Part shown: piece by piece, positions 17,197-26,350 of the stretch
Layout of the letters: every line of letters begins with the position of its first letter
Numbering within the stretch: the stretch's first letter is position 1
NCBI GenBank assembly: GCA_963601185.1
Contig: CAVCEE010000006.1
Span: 1-64,000, forward strand
DNA: 64,000 nt
DNA from: Limisoma sp963601185
GTDB taxonomy: Bacteria; Bacteroidota; Bacteroidia; Bacteroidales; Muribaculaceae
Direction: 5' to 3'
The notes under the pieces: generated by a model
The model's input: the letters and a program-made list of their open reading frames with translations, nothing else
Databases searched by the model: none
Told to the model about the DNA's origin: nothing
Translations under genes and position numbers: made by a program

Positions 17197-18051
17197 ATGT
17201 CTATAATCAAATTACCTCACGTCATAACTGACAAACTAACTGAAATCAAAAGCCATTCCATAAAGAAAGCAAAGGCGGAAATGGAATTGCAATTGACCCA
17301 CTGCGAAGGACCGATGGTTTTGCGCACAGACAATCTTGTGAAAAAATATCGGCAGCGAACAGTTGTCAATCACGTTTCAATCAATGTAAAGCAAGGGGAA
17401 ATCGTCGGACTTCTTGGACCGAATGGAGCAGGAAAGACAACGACTTTCTATATGACAACCGGACTTATCACTCCGTATGAAGGGCATATCTACTTGAATG
17501 ATGTAGACATTACAAAGTTCCCGGTGTATAAGCGAGCCAAATATGGAGTTGGCTATCTTGCCCAGGAGGCTTCTGTATTCCGGAAATTAAGTGTAGAAAA
17601 CAATATCCGGGCCGTGCTTGAAATGACCAACACGTCCAAGGAGTATCAAGCGGAGAAACTAGAAAGTCTGATTTCCGAATTCAGGCTTCAAAAAGTCCGC
17701 AAGAACTTGGGCAACCAATTGTCTGGCGGTGAGCGTCGAAGGACCGAAATTGCAAGATGTCTTGCCATCAACCCTAAGTTCATTATGCTTGACGAGCCAT
17801 TTGCCGGTGTCGACCCTATTGCGGTGGAGGACATCCAATACATTGTCTACAAACTCAAAGAAAAAAATATCGGCATTCTGATAACTGACCATAACGCGCC
17901 TGAAACGCTGAGCATTACCGACCGCGCTTATCTGCTTTTTGAGGGAAAGATTCTTTTTCAGGGCACTTCAGAAGAGTTGGCCAACAACCAGATTGTCAAG
18001 GAGAAATATTTGGGTCGCAACTTTATTTTCCGCAGGAAAAAATTTGATTAA
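17197..18051 (+). CDS. lptB: LPS export ABC transporter ATPase
   Basis: This ATPase powers extraction of lipopolysaccharide from the inner membrane by LptFG and its passage to LptC. Motifs: Walker A GLLGPNGAGKTTTF near 72-85, signature LSGGERRR near 177, Walker B KFIMLDEPFAGVDP. SGGERRRTEIARCLA is typical of LptB. At 284 residues it is about 40 longer than usual; the extra N-terminus is basic and helical. An internal ATG at 17314 (MVLRTDNLVKKY) would give the standard length, and I cannot tell which start is used. Confidence 0.93.
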   Translation: MSIIKLPHVITDKLTEIKSHSIKKAKAEMELQLTHCEGPMVLRTDNLVKKYRQRTVVNHVSINVKQGEIVGLLGPNGAGKTTTFYMTTGLITPYEGHIYLNDVDITKFPVYKRAKYGVGYLAQEASVFRKLSVENNIRAVLEMTNTSKEYQAEKLESLISEFRLQKVRKNLGNQLSGGERRRTEIARCLAINPKFIMLDEPFAGVDPIAVEDIQYIVYKLKEKNIGILITDHNAPETLSITDRAYLLFEGKILFQGTSEELANNQIVKEKYLGRNFIFRRKKFD

Positions 18052-18062
18052 TATAACACTAT

Positions 18063-19835
18063 ATGAATAAGTTTGTTTCATCATTATTAGGCGCCTTTAC
18101 AGGAACTTGGCTTGCCTTTTTTGTATTTGGCATATTTATATTTTTTGCCGGCATTGCAATGGTGTCGTCACTTGCATCAGTTGCCATCTCATCAGAACCT
18201 TCTGTTGAAGACAAATCAATCCTCCAGATTGATTTGACGGGAGAAATCTCCGAGACTTCATCTAACAAAAGTTTAAAAGAACTCATAAATTCGAAAGGTG
18301 AGAAGGAAGAAAGTCTCCGACAAATTCTCAACGCAATTGAAACAGCCTCTACGAATGACAAAATCAAGGGAATCTACATCAAGTGCGATGGCGCTGGTGT
18401 TGGAGTTGCCTCTGCCTCTGCTATACGCAATGCATTGATTGACTTCAAGAAGAAATCAGGCAAATGGGTGTATGCCTATGGTGACGAAATTTCTCAAAAC
18501 GACTACTACATCGCATCTGTTGCCGACAAAATCTATCTTAACCCAGTTGGCTGTCTAGACATTCACGGGTTGACAAGCCAAACTATGTTCTACAAAGGGT
18601 TGCTTGACAAATTGGGCGTAGAGATGCAGATTGTCCGCGTAGGAACTTACAAGAGCGCAGTCGAGCCGTATTTCCTTACGGAAATGAGCGAAGCAAGCAG
18701 ATACCAAACACAAGAATTCTTGAACAATGTTTGGAAGAACATCTGTGATGACATCTCTGCATCAAGAAAAGTCAAGGCTTCTGTTATTCAAAACTACGCA
18801 GATAGCATTGGTGCTTACTTAGAGGCAGAAAAAGCCGTAAATGCCAAATTGCTTGACGAATTGTGCTACGAACGCCAATTCGAATCCAAGTTGCGCAAAT
18901 TAGTCGGAATTTCAGAATCTGACGAATTGAACTTTGTAAGCCCATCGCAGGTTGCCGGACTTGAGACACTTGGCACACCAGACTCAAACGGACATATTGC
19001 AGTGATATATGCCGAAGGTGAAATCAACGATAGCGGCAGTGGAATCAATTCCAGCGAACTTGTGCCTCAAATCGTGAAATTGGCAAACGACAAAGACGTC
19101 AAAGGACTCGTTCTCCGCGTCAATTCGCCTGGTGGTAGTGCCTTTGCATCTGAGCAAATCTGGGAAGCCTTGAATTTCTTCAAAAGCCAAAAGAAACCAT
19201 TTGCCGTTTCCATGGGCGACTATGCAGCATCCGGCGGCTACTATATCTCATCGGGTGCAGACAAAATCTTTGCCGACAAGTCGACCATTACCGGCTCAAT
19301 CGGCATATTCGGAGTTGTGCCTAATCTGAAAAAGCTGGCAAACGACAAGTTTGGAGTAACCACCGATTTCGTTTCCACTGCTGCAAATTCAAATATGACC
19401 ATATTCGAACCGCTTACGCCAGCACAACGTGAGGTTGTTCAACGCAGTGTGAACCGTGGCTACGAATTGTTCGTATCCCGATGCGCAACAGGCCGAAAGA
19501 AAACTACAGACCAAATTAAGGCAATCGCAGAAGGCCGCGTTTGGGACGGCGTTTCAGCAAAGAAAATCGGTCTCATCGATGAGTTCGGAGGCATAAACGA
19601 TGCCATCAAATGGGTTGCCGCCAAGGCCAACCTGAAGCCTGATTGCGAAGCACGTGTGTACCCGGAATTCAAACCAGATTTTATAAATTTACTTTACAAC
19701 ACTCTGCAAAATTCAGCGTCTGTTTCTTTGCAAAATTCAAGCAACTACGAACTCGTAAAATATGTGAATTCTGTTCAACAGATTCTGCAAAGAGACCGCA
19801 TACAATGCAGAATGCCTGAAATTTATATTTACTAA
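18063..19835 (+). CDS. sppA: Signal peptide peptidase SppA, long form
   Basis: A membrane-anchored serine protease that degrades cleaved signal peptides. At 590 residues it is the double-length (67K) type. One transmembrane helix lies at about 10-40, followed by two tandem ClpP-like domains. The Lys/Ser dyad is visible: Lys197 in GTYKSAVEPY from the first half and Ser390 in DYAASGGYY from the second. NSPGGSAFASEQIW near 354 is also typical. Its stop overlaps the lpxK start (TAATG). Confidence 0.95.
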   Translation: MNKFVSSLLGAFTGTWLAFFVFGIFIFFAGIAMVSSLASVAISSEPSVEDKSILQIDLTGEISETSSNKSLKELINSKGEKEESLRQILNAIETASTNDKIKGIYIKCDGAGVGVASASAIRNALIDFKKKSGKWVYAYGDEISQNDYYIASVADKIYLNPVGCLDIHGLTSQTMFYKGLLDKLGVEMQIVRVGTYKSAVEPYFLTEMSEASRYQTQEFLNNVWKNICDDISASRKVKASVIQNYADSIGAYLEAEKAVNAKLLDELCYERQFESKLRKLVGISESDELNFVSPSQVAGLETLGTPDSNGHIAVIYAEGEINDSGSGINSSELVPQIVKLANDKDVKGLVLRVNSPGGSAFASEQIWEALNFFKSQKKPFAVSMGDYAASGGYYISSGADKIFADKSTITGSIGIFGVVPNLKKLANDKFGVTTDFVSTAANSNMTIFEPLTPAQREVVQRSVNRGYELFVSRCATGRKKTTDQIKAIAEGRVWDGVSAKKIGLIDEFGGINDAIKWVAAKANLKPDCEARVYPEFKPDFINLLYNTLQNSASVSLQNSSNYELVKYVNSVQQILQRDRIQCRMPEIYIY

Positions 19836-20956
19836 TGAATTTATCAGCCAACATACATACTATCTCTAATGCGATACTGACACCTCTCTCCTATTTGTAT
19901 GGAGCAGGAGTCTATGTGCGCAATAAATTTTTCGATTGGAAGATTCTCAAATCGGAAGAATTTACTGTGCCTGTAATTTCTGTTGGCAACATCGCCGTAG
20001 GTGGCACAGGAAAGACCCCTCACACCGAATACATCATCAGTATTCTTAGGCAATCTTACAATATCGGCATTGTGAGTCGTGGTTACAAACGCCACACGTC
20101 AGGGTATGTTCTTGCGACGCCTCATTCATCGCCAAGCGACATTGGCGACGAGCCGTTCCAGATATACCACAAATTCCAAGGTTCGATACACGTGGCAGTC
20201 TGCGAGAAACGCGTTGCCGGAGTAAGGCAACTTCTCAGCGACCATCCGGAAATAAATCTCATAATCCTGGACGATGCCTTTCAGCATCGCTACATCAAGC
20301 CGGCTTTGTCAATCGTTTTGACAGAGTACAACCGTCCATTCTTTACCGACCGACTGTTGCCACTTGGCAGACTCCGTGAGAGCCATCAGTCAGTCCGTAA
20401 CCGGGCGGATTTTGTGGTAGTAACCAAATGTCCTGATGAAATCAAACCATTGGACTTAAATCTACTGAAGAAAAATTTGGATTTGTATCCATTCCAGAAG
20501 ATATTCTTCAGTAAATTCAACTATGGGGCTTTGACTCCTGTTTTCCCCGACGAGTCAAGGTATATTCCTATGCTTGATGTTCTGTCAGGCAAAGACACAA
20601 TCTTGATGATAACAGGAATTGCAAATCCGTTGCCATTGGTCAAATATCTGAAATCATTTGATGCAGTTGTAAAAGTGATGCAATATCCAGATCATCATTC
20701 TTTTTCAAGGTCAGACCTTGACGACATCTCCCGAACATTCGCAAGTTTGCATGGCAGATACAAATTTATTATGACCACAGAAAAGGATGCTGTGAGAATG
20801 GCAAGCAACCCATATTTCCCCAACGAACTGAAGCAGCACGTTTTCTATCAGCCTGTTGCCGTGGAATTTATGCCATTAGGCAAAGATGATTTTGAGATTG
20901 AATTGCGCAACGAAATAAAAGAGAAGCAACAAAAAGTCAATATTAATCAAAAATAA
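19835..20956 (+). CDS. lpxK: Tetraacyldisaccharide 4'-kinase
   Basis: Phosphorylates the 4' position of the lipid A disaccharide at the inner-membrane surface. It has 373 residues. The P-loop is in the characteristic VGNIAVGGTGKTPH near 50-63; SRGYKR follows near 85, and DDAFQHRYIKP near 146 carries the family's acidic and His residues. It lies in the same unit as lptB, linking lipid A synthesis with LPS export, and overlaps sppA by one base. Confidence 0.95.
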   Translation: MNLSANIHTISNAILTPLSYLYGAGVYVRNKFFDWKILKSEEFTVPVISVGNIAVGGTGKTPHTEYIISILRQSYNIGIVSRGYKRHTSGYVLATPHSSPSDIGDEPFQIYHKFQGSIHVAVCEKRVAGVRQLLSDHPEINLIILDDAFQHRYIKPALSIVLTEYNRPFFTDRLLPLGRLRESHQSVRNRADFVVVTKCPDEIKPLDLNLLKKNLDLYPFQKIFFSKFNYGALTPVFPDESRYIPMLDVLSGKDTILMITGIANPLPLVKYLKSFDAVVKVMQYPDHHSFSRSDLDDISRTFASLHGRYKFIMTTEKDAVRMASNPYFPNELKQHVFYQPVAVEFMPLGKDDFEIELRNEIKEKQQKVNINQK

Positions 20957-20966
20957 TCATACAACT

Positions 20967-21785
20967 ATGTTAGAGAAAATAAAAGAAACCGCAGCCTTCA
21001 TCAAGGCTAAAGTCAACGACATCCCAACCACAGCCATTATCTTGGGTACAGGCTTGGGTGAATTGGTAAATCACATTGACATCACCGACGAGTTGAATTA
21101 TAAAGACATACCAAATTTCCCGGTGTCGACTGTGGAAGGCCACAGCGGCAAACTCATCTTTGGAAATCTTGGCAACAAGCGAGTTATGGCTATGCAAGGT
21201 CGTTTCCATTTCTACGAAGGCTACAATATGCAACAAGTTACATTCCCTGTGCGTGTAATGAAAGCATTGGGCATAAAGACGCTGTTTGTGTCAAACGCTG
21301 CAGGCGGTATGAACCCAGATTTCAAGATTGGTGACATTATGATTATTACCGATCACATCAACCTGTTCCCTGAGCATCCACTGCGTGGTAAAAACTACGA
21401 AGAACTCGGCCCACGCTTCCCTGATATGGGCGAAGCCTACTCGAAGCGTTTGATCGGAGATGCGCTGAAAGTTGCAGCAGAGAATGGCATCAAGGTTCAG
21501 AAAGGCGTTTATGTTGGAACGCAGGGACCTACATTCGAGACTCCGGCGGAATATAGATATTTCAAATTCATTGGTGGAGATGCAGTGGGTATGAGCACTG
21601 TGCCAGAAGTCATTGTCGCTCGTCATGGCGGTATGGAAGTATTCGCCATCTCTGTAATTACCGACCTTGGCGGCATGGATGACCCTGTTGAAGTATCGCA
21701 CGAGGAAGTCCAGAAAGCAGCCGCAGAAGCGCAGCCAAAGATGACCGCAATTATGAAAGGTCTTATCAATGAATTTAAAGCATAA
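20967..21785 (+). CDS. punA: Purine nucleoside phosphorylase
   Basis: Splits inosine or guanosine with phosphate into base and ribose-1-phosphate. It has 272 residues, the trimeric class of about 31 kDa. Motifs: ILGTGLGELV near 25, EGHSGKL near 55, GRFHFYEGY near 74, SNAAGGMNPDF near 106, YVGTQGPTFETPAEYR near 182, and VGMSTVPEVIVARH near 203. Gap of 10 bases from lpxK; thiL follows after 1 base. Confidence 0.93.
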   Translation: MLEKIKETAAFIKAKVNDIPTTAIILGTGLGELVNHIDITDELNYKDIPNFPVSTVEGHSGKLIFGNLGNKRVMAMQGRFHFYEGYNMQQVTFPVRVMKALGIKTLFVSNAAGGMNPDFKIGDIMIITDHINLFPEHPLRGKNYEELGPRFPDMGEAYSKRLIGDALKVAAENGIKVQKGVYVGTQGPTFETPAEYRYFKFIGGDAVGMSTVPEVIVARHGGMEVFAISVITDLGGMDDPVEVSHEEVQKAAAEAQPKMTAIMKGLINEFKA

Positions 21786-21786
21786 T

Positions 21787-22818
21787 ATGGCAGAAACAGA
21801 AATTGCCTCACTTGGAGAGTTCGGTCTCATCAAGGACTTGACAAAATCCATCGTACTCAAGAATCCGTCTTCCATCAAGGGAGTCGGCGATGACGCTGCC
21901 GTCCTTGACTATGGCGACAAAGAGACGTTGGTCACGACCGACCTTCTCCTTGAGGGAATCCATTTCGATTTGACATACGTACCTCTGAAGCATCTGGGCT
22001 ACAAGTCAGCTGTCGTGAATTTCTCCGACATATATGCAATGAATGGACAACCTAAACAGATAACCGTTTCGATAGGTGTTTCCAAACGGTTTACGGTTGA
22101 GCATATCCAGCAATTATATGAGGGAATCAAGTTGGCTTGCGATGTCTATGGCGTTGATTTGGTCGGCGGCGATACATCAGCCTCTGTAACAGGGCTGATT
22201 ATAAGCATAACCTGCATTGGCGAGGGCGTTAAGGACAAGATTGTATATCGTAATGGCGCGAAAGAGACCGACTTGATTTGTGTGTCAGGAGATCTTGGGG
22301 CGGCTTATATGGGTTTGCAACTGTTGGAGCGCGAGCGTGTAGCATCTGCTGGAATCTCTGATTTCCAACCGAAATTCGCCGGAAAAGAATATCTCCTTGA
22401 ACGCCAGCTGAAGCCGGAAGCCAGGAAGGATATCATCGCGGAACTAGACAAAGCAGGAATCAAACCAACGGCAATGATGGATGTTTCCGACGGGCTATCT
22501 TCTGAGTTGATGCACATTTGCAGTCAAAGCAATGTCGGTTGCCGGATATACGAAGAGCGCATTCCGATTGACTACCAAACAGCGACAATGGCCTCTGAAT
22601 TGAATATGAACCTCGTTACGGCGGCGCTGAATGGTGGAGAGGATTATGAGTTGCTCTTTACAGTACCCCTTACCGACCATGAGAGAATCTCACAATTGAG
22701 CGGCATCCGGATTATCGGTCACATTACAAAACAGGAACTTGGATGTATGCTTGTCACCCGTGACGGCGACAGCGAAATTGAGCTTAAAGCACAAGGATGG
22801 AATGCCTTTAAACATTAG
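21787..22818 (+). CDS. thiL: Thiamine-monophosphate kinase
   Basis: Makes thiamine pyrophosphate from thiamine monophosphate. It has 343 residues in the PurM/AIR-synthase-like fold. Typical motifs are GVGDDAAVLDY near 33, TTDLLLEGIHF near 51, KSAVVNFSDIYAMN near 70, VGGDTSAS near 118 and MMDVSDGLSSEL near 230. A frame extension upstream overlaps punA, but MAETEIASLGEFG at 21787 begins just after the punA stop and fits the family. Last gene of the unit, followed by a terminator. Confidence 0.95.
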   Translation: MAETEIASLGEFGLIKDLTKSIVLKNPSSIKGVGDDAAVLDYGDKETLVTTDLLLEGIHFDLTYVPLKHLGYKSAVVNFSDIYAMNGQPKQITVSIGVSKRFTVEHIQQLYEGIKLACDVYGVDLVGGDTSASVTGLIISITCIGEGVKDKIVYRNGAKETDLICVSGDLGAAYMGLQLLERERVASAGISDFQPKFAGKEYLLERQLKPEARKDIIAELDKAGIKPTAMMDVSDGLSSELMHICSQSNVGCRIYEERIPIDYQTATMASELNMNLVTAALNGGEDYELLFTVPLTDHERISQLSGIRIIGHITKQELGCMLVTRDGDSEIELKAQGWNAFKH

Positions 22819-22829
22819 ATTTCTATACG

Positions 22830-22871
22830 AATTCCACTGAGGTGTAATTCTGATAACATCTCAGTGGAATT
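22830..22871 (+). terminator. Terminator of the udk-thiL operon
   Basis: AATTCCACTGAG (22830-22841) and CTCAGTGGAATT (22860-22871) form a perfect 12-bp stem followed by TTAATT, 11 bases after the thiL stop. Confidence 0.8.
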
Positions 22872-22969
22872 TTAATTCTACAAAATCCGATTTGTCAATG
22901 TTTTGAAGAAAACAAGCGACAAGTTGACTCCGTTTTGCAAAACAAGGTTTCCATTTCAAAAAAAGATAT

Positions 22970-22977
22970 TATATTTG
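22970..22977 (+). promoter_or_regulatory. asnA promoter, -7 element
   Basis: TATATTTG, 16 bases before the asnA ATG; no clear TTG box at the usual distance. Confidence 0.5.
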
Positions 22978-22993
22978 TAACAAAATAGGAATT

Positions 22994-24028
22994 ATGGGAC
23001 TAATTATACCAAGGAATTACAAGTTGAAGTTATTGCCCGAAACTACTGAGATTGCCATCAAATTCATAAAGGAGGCTTTTCAGGATCGGCTCTCAAAAAA
23101 ATTGAATTTGAGACGCGTCACAGCACCTCTGTTCGTTCTTTCCGGCACTGGTCTTAATGACGACTTAAACGGCGTTGAACATGCAGTTGGATTTGACATT
23201 GCCTCAATGGATAATCAGCATGCAGAAGTTGTACACTCTCTTGCCAAGTGGAAACGAGTGAAACTTGCAGACTACGGCATTGCCCCAGGATTTGGTATTT
23301 ATACTGATATGAATGCCATACGTACATCTGAAGACCTTGACAATATACACTCCTTGTATGTAGACCAGTGGGATTGGGAAAAGACAATAACCGAAAGCGA
23401 CAGAACTCTGACCTATTTAAAAGCGACTGTCCAAAAAATATATGAGGCAGTCAGAGAAACGGAATGGCTTATTTATGAGCAATTTCCTCACATAACGCCA
23501 GTATTGCCTGAGGAAATAAAATTCATCCATTCACAACAACTGCTTGATATGTATCCTGACTTGACAACCAAAGAAAGAGAACGAGAAATAGCAAAGAAAT
23601 ACAAGGCCGTGTTCATCATTGGTATTGGCTCCGATTTGACAAACGGAGAGCCACACGACGGAAGAGCTCCTGACTATGATGACTGGATTACTAGAAACAG
23701 TGATGGCTACAGGGGTTTGAACGGGGACATTGTGCTCTGGGACGAAGTGCTCGGTATCCCTTTTGAATTGTCATCGATGGGCATCAGGGTAAGTCCTGCG
23801 TCTTTGCGTAGGCAACTCAAAGTTAGGACTTGTCCCGAAAGAGAAAATCTCAAATTCCACACTGCCCTGATAAACGGAGAACTCCCCTATTCAATTGGCG
23901 GCGGCATTGGACAAAGCCGTTTGTGTATGTTCCTTTTGCAGAAAGCACATATCGGAGAAGTTCAATCAAGCATTTGGCCGGAGACACACATTGAAGAGTG
24001 TCGGAAGCACGACATTTTCCTGATGTAG
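22994..24028 (+). CDS. asnA: Aspartate-ammonia ligase (AsnA)
   Basis: Forms asparagine from aspartate, ammonia and ATP. At 344 residues it matches AsnA, which has a class II aminoacyl-tRNA synthetase-like fold unrelated to glutamine-dependent AsnB. Motifs: FVLSGTGLNDDLNGVEHAVG near 36-55, KWKRVKLADYGI near 83, YVDQWDWEK near 121, and SIGGGIGQSRLCMFLL near 302, which forms the ATP site. Transcribed alone from its own promoter. Confidence 0.96.
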   Translation: MGLIIPRNYKLKLLPETTEIAIKFIKEAFQDRLSKKLNLRRVTAPLFVLSGTGLNDDLNGVEHAVGFDIASMDNQHAEVVHSLAKWKRVKLADYGIAPGFGIYTDMNAIRTSEDLDNIHSLYVDQWDWEKTITESDRTLTYLKATVQKIYEAVRETEWLIYEQFPHITPVLPEEIKFIHSQQLLDMYPDLTTKEREREIAKKYKAVFIIGIGSDLTNGEPHDGRAPDYDDWITRNSDGYRGLNGDIVLWDEVLGIPFELSSMGIRVSPASLRRQLKVRTCPERENLKFHTALINGELPYSIGGGIGQSRLCMFLLQKAHIGEVQSSIWPETHIEECRKHDIFLM

Positions 24029-24054
24029 ATTGGTTTTACCGAAAAATACCATAT

Positions 24055-24107
24055 AAAACGAGGAAAGGAAAACACTCTTGTTGAACAGATATCCCTTCCC
24101 TCGTTTT
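24055..24107. terminator. Terminator between asnA and radA
   Basis: AAAACGAGGAAAGG (24055-24068) and CCTTCCCTCGTTTT (24094-24107) pair with one mismatch. A T run follows on the plus strand and an A run precedes, so it can serve both convergent genes. Confidence 0.8.
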
Positions 24108-24138
24108 TTTGTGTAGATAAGAGCTCCAGATTGCCGAC

Positions 24139-25506
24139 TTAGCCGAACAATGAGCGGAATACCTCTTCAACTCTTGACACTTGCTTGACTTCTATCTTGT
24201 ATTTCGATGTGTCAATTCCCTTCATATTGTTAAGAGGAACATATATTGTCTGGAATCCCAATTTTGCCGCTTCTGCAATGCGCTGTTCTATACGGGTCAC
24301 CGACCTGATTTCTCCCGACAGGCCGACCTCCCCGGCAAGACAAATTGTCTTGGCTATTGGCATATCCACATTTGAAGAAAGGATGGAACTTATTATCGCC
24401 AGATCCAACGCAGGGTCATTGACTTTAAATCCCCCGGCAATATTGAGAAACACATCCTTCATCGCCAGTTTGAATCCGACGCGCTTCTCAAGCACAGCCA
24501 ACAACATATTCATCCGTTTTGAATCAAATCCAGTAACGGAGCGTTGAGCCGTACCATAGGCCGCTGTGCTGACCAATGCCTGTGATTCTACAAGCAGAGG
24601 GCGTGCGCCTTCTATAGTTACGCCGATTGCCGTTCCCGACAATTCGCCGTCGGTTTCCGAAAGGAGTAACTCCGAAGGATTAATCACCTCGCGAAGTCCG
24701 ACTTGGGTCATCTCATAGATTCCCATTTCGGAAGTACTTCCAAACCGATTCTTAATTGAGCGCAACAGTCGGTACATATAGTGCCGGTCGCCTTCAAACT
24801 GTAGCACTGCATCAACAATGTGTTCCAGTACCTTCGGGCCTGCAATACTACCCTCTTTGTTGATATGCCCAATCAATATTACAGGCGTACCACTCTCTTT
24901 TGCGTATTTCAATAAAGATGCCGCGCATTCCCTTACTTGGCTGACACTGCCAGCAGCCGATTCTAGATTTTCTGAGGCAATGGTCTGAATGGAGTCTATT
25001 ACGACAATCCCTGGGGAACTGTTTTCTATATGCTGGAAAATCTTTTCCAACGATGTTTCGCAAACAATATAGCATTCACCACCGTCAGCACCAAGTCTGT
25101 CTGCCCGCATTTTGAGTTGCTGCGCACTTTCCTCTCCAGACACATAAAGCACCTTCCGGCTTCTTATTCTAATCACATTCTGTAATACCAAGGTAGATTT
25201 GCCGATGCCGGGCTCTCCTCCTATCAATATTATTGAGCCCTGCACAAGTCCGCCGCCAAGCACCCTATTTAATTCCCCACTTGGCATAAGGATGCGTTCT
25301 TCCTCTCCTGCTTTAATCTCTGATAAGCGAAGAGGCTTCGACTCCAATTTCGACTGAGGGAGCAATGCTTTTCCACCTCCTTTTGTCTGTCGGATTTTCT
25401 CTTCCACGAATGTGTTCCATGCACCACAGTTCGGGCACTTGCCAACCCATTTAGGAGATTCGTAGCCGCAATCACTACAAAAAAATGCAATCTTATCTTT
25501 AGCCAT
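24139..25506 (-). CDS. radA: DNA repair protein RadA
   Basis: A RecA-like ATPase and DnaB-type helicase that promotes branch migration in recombination. It has 455 residues. A C4 zinc finger is at C10, C13, C24 and C27; Walker A is GGEPGIGKST near 94. The RadA-specific LRSIKNRFGSTSE lies near 247, and a C-terminal Lon protease-like domain (about 290-455) lacks evident proteolytic function, as usual. It begins 1 base after the trmH gene and is probably co-transcribed with it. Confidence 0.96.
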   Translation of the reverse strand: MAKDKIAFFCSDCGYESPKWVGKCPNCGAWNTFVEEKIRQTKGGGKALLPQSKLESKPLRLSEIKAGEEERILMPSGELNRVLGGGLVQGSIILIGGEPGIGKSTLVLQNVIRIRSRKVLYVSGEESAQQLKMRADRLGADGGECYIVCETSLEKIFQHIENSSPGIVVIDSIQTIASENLESAAGSVSQVRECAASLLKYAKESGTPVILIGHINKEGSIAGPKVLEHIVDAVLQFEGDRHYMYRLLRSIKNRFGSTSEMGIYEMTQVGLREVINPSELLLSETDGELSGTAIGVTIEGARPLLVESQALVSTAAYGTAQRSVTGFDSKRMNMLLAVLEKRVGFKLAMKDVFLNIAGGFKVNDPALDLAIISSILSSNVDMPIAKTICLAGEVGLSGEIRSVTRIEQRIAEAAKLGFQTIYVPLNNMKGIDTSKYKIEVKQVSRVEEVFRSLFG

Positions 25507-25507
25507 G

Positions 25508-26266
25508 TCAGATACTCAATTTACATCTTCTAAATTCACTCAACACAATAGCCGTCGCCGTTCCAACGTTAAGAGATTCCGATGTCGGGACACCGACAGG
25601 ATATGACGGTATCAGCAATTTCCGGGTAACGCATTTCTCTATATCTTGAGAGATGCCTTTCCCTTCATTTCCCATTACGACAAATCCGGATTGAGGAAGT
25701 ACCTGTGAGTATATGTTTTCTCCATCTAGGAATGTTCCAAGCACTGGCATCCCTGGATGCTTTGCGAACAATTCCGTCAAATCACAATATTCGACAGAGA
25801 CTCTTGAAATTGCCCCCATCGTCGCCTGAACAGTCTTTGGGTTATATACATCTACCGTGTCATTGCTGCAAAAAATATGTCTGACACCAAACCAGTCTGC
25901 CACGCGCATAATCGTGCCCAGATTTCCCGGGTCCTGAACGCCATCAAGCACAAGCACCAATTGTTTCTCCAAATCTACAGGCTCTTGAACTTTCGGCATC
26001 TCGTAGACGGCAAGCACATTGGATGCCGTTTTAAGCATTGACATCCGGTCCATCTGCATTCTGCTGACTTCTATGATTTCGGCATCTATTTGATTGCCAT
26101 AATCCTCTATCCATTTTTTCGTAGAAAACAGGTATTTGCAGTTAAAATGATTCAATGTATCAACCACGCACTTTGTTCCTTCTGCAACAAAGCACCCCTC
26201 TTTCTCCCGGTTCTTCTTTTGGGATAAAGAAAACACCCATTTTATTAATCCGTTAGTCACTTCCAT
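25508..26266 (-). CDS. SpoU/TrmH-family RNA methyltransferase
   Basis: Presumably a 2'-O-methyltransferase acting on rRNA or tRNA with S-adenosylmethionine. It has 252 residues. A substrate-binding N-terminal domain (about 1-95, with SQKKNREKEGCFVAEGTK) precedes the knotted SPOUT domain. The SPOUT motifs are LVLDGVQDPGNLGTIMRVAD, VVMGNEGKGIS and VPTSESLNVGTATAIVLSEF. The target nucleotide is not predictable. A GTG two codons upstream (26272) overlaps the -7 promoter element, so ATG 26266 is preferred. Confidence 0.92.
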   Translation of the reverse strand: MEVTNGLIKWVFSLSQKKNREKEGCFVAEGTKCVVDTLNHFNCKYLFSTKKWIEDYGNQIDAEIIEVSRMQMDRMSMLKTASNVLAVYEMPKVQEPVDLEKQLVLVLDGVQDPGNLGTIMRVADWFGVRHIFCSNDTVDVYNPKTVQATMGAISRVSVEYCDLTELFAKHPGMPVLGTFLDGENIYSQVLPQSGFVVMGNEGKGISQDIEKCVTRKLLIPSYPVGVPTSESLNVGTATAIVLSEFRRCKLSI

Positions 26267-26271
26267 AATCA

Positions 26272-26279
26272 CAAAGGTA
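26272..26279 (-). promoter_or_regulatory. trmH-radA promoter, -7 element
   Basis: Minus strand TACCTTTG from 26279 to 26272. With transcription expected about four bases further on (near 26268) and the start codon at 26266, the mRNA would have almost no leader. Confidence 0.45.
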
Positions 26280-26308
26280 ACAAATACCTCTCTTAATTAA
26301 AAATATGC

Positions 26309-26339
26309 TTGCGGTTATTGGATTTGCACCCTATCTTTG
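26309..26339 (+). promoter_or_regulatory. Promoter of the unknown gene at 26351
   Basis: TTG at 26309-26311, 20 bases, then TATCTTTG at 26332-26339. It excludes the upstream TTG start of the same frame (26309) and fixes the start at ATG 26351. Confidence 0.65.
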
Positions 26340-26350
26340 TCCTAAAAAAT

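Noticed and set aside
21291..21878. 195-codon frame antisense to punA
   Set aside because: Covers conserved punA motifs on the opposite strand and has no independent support.
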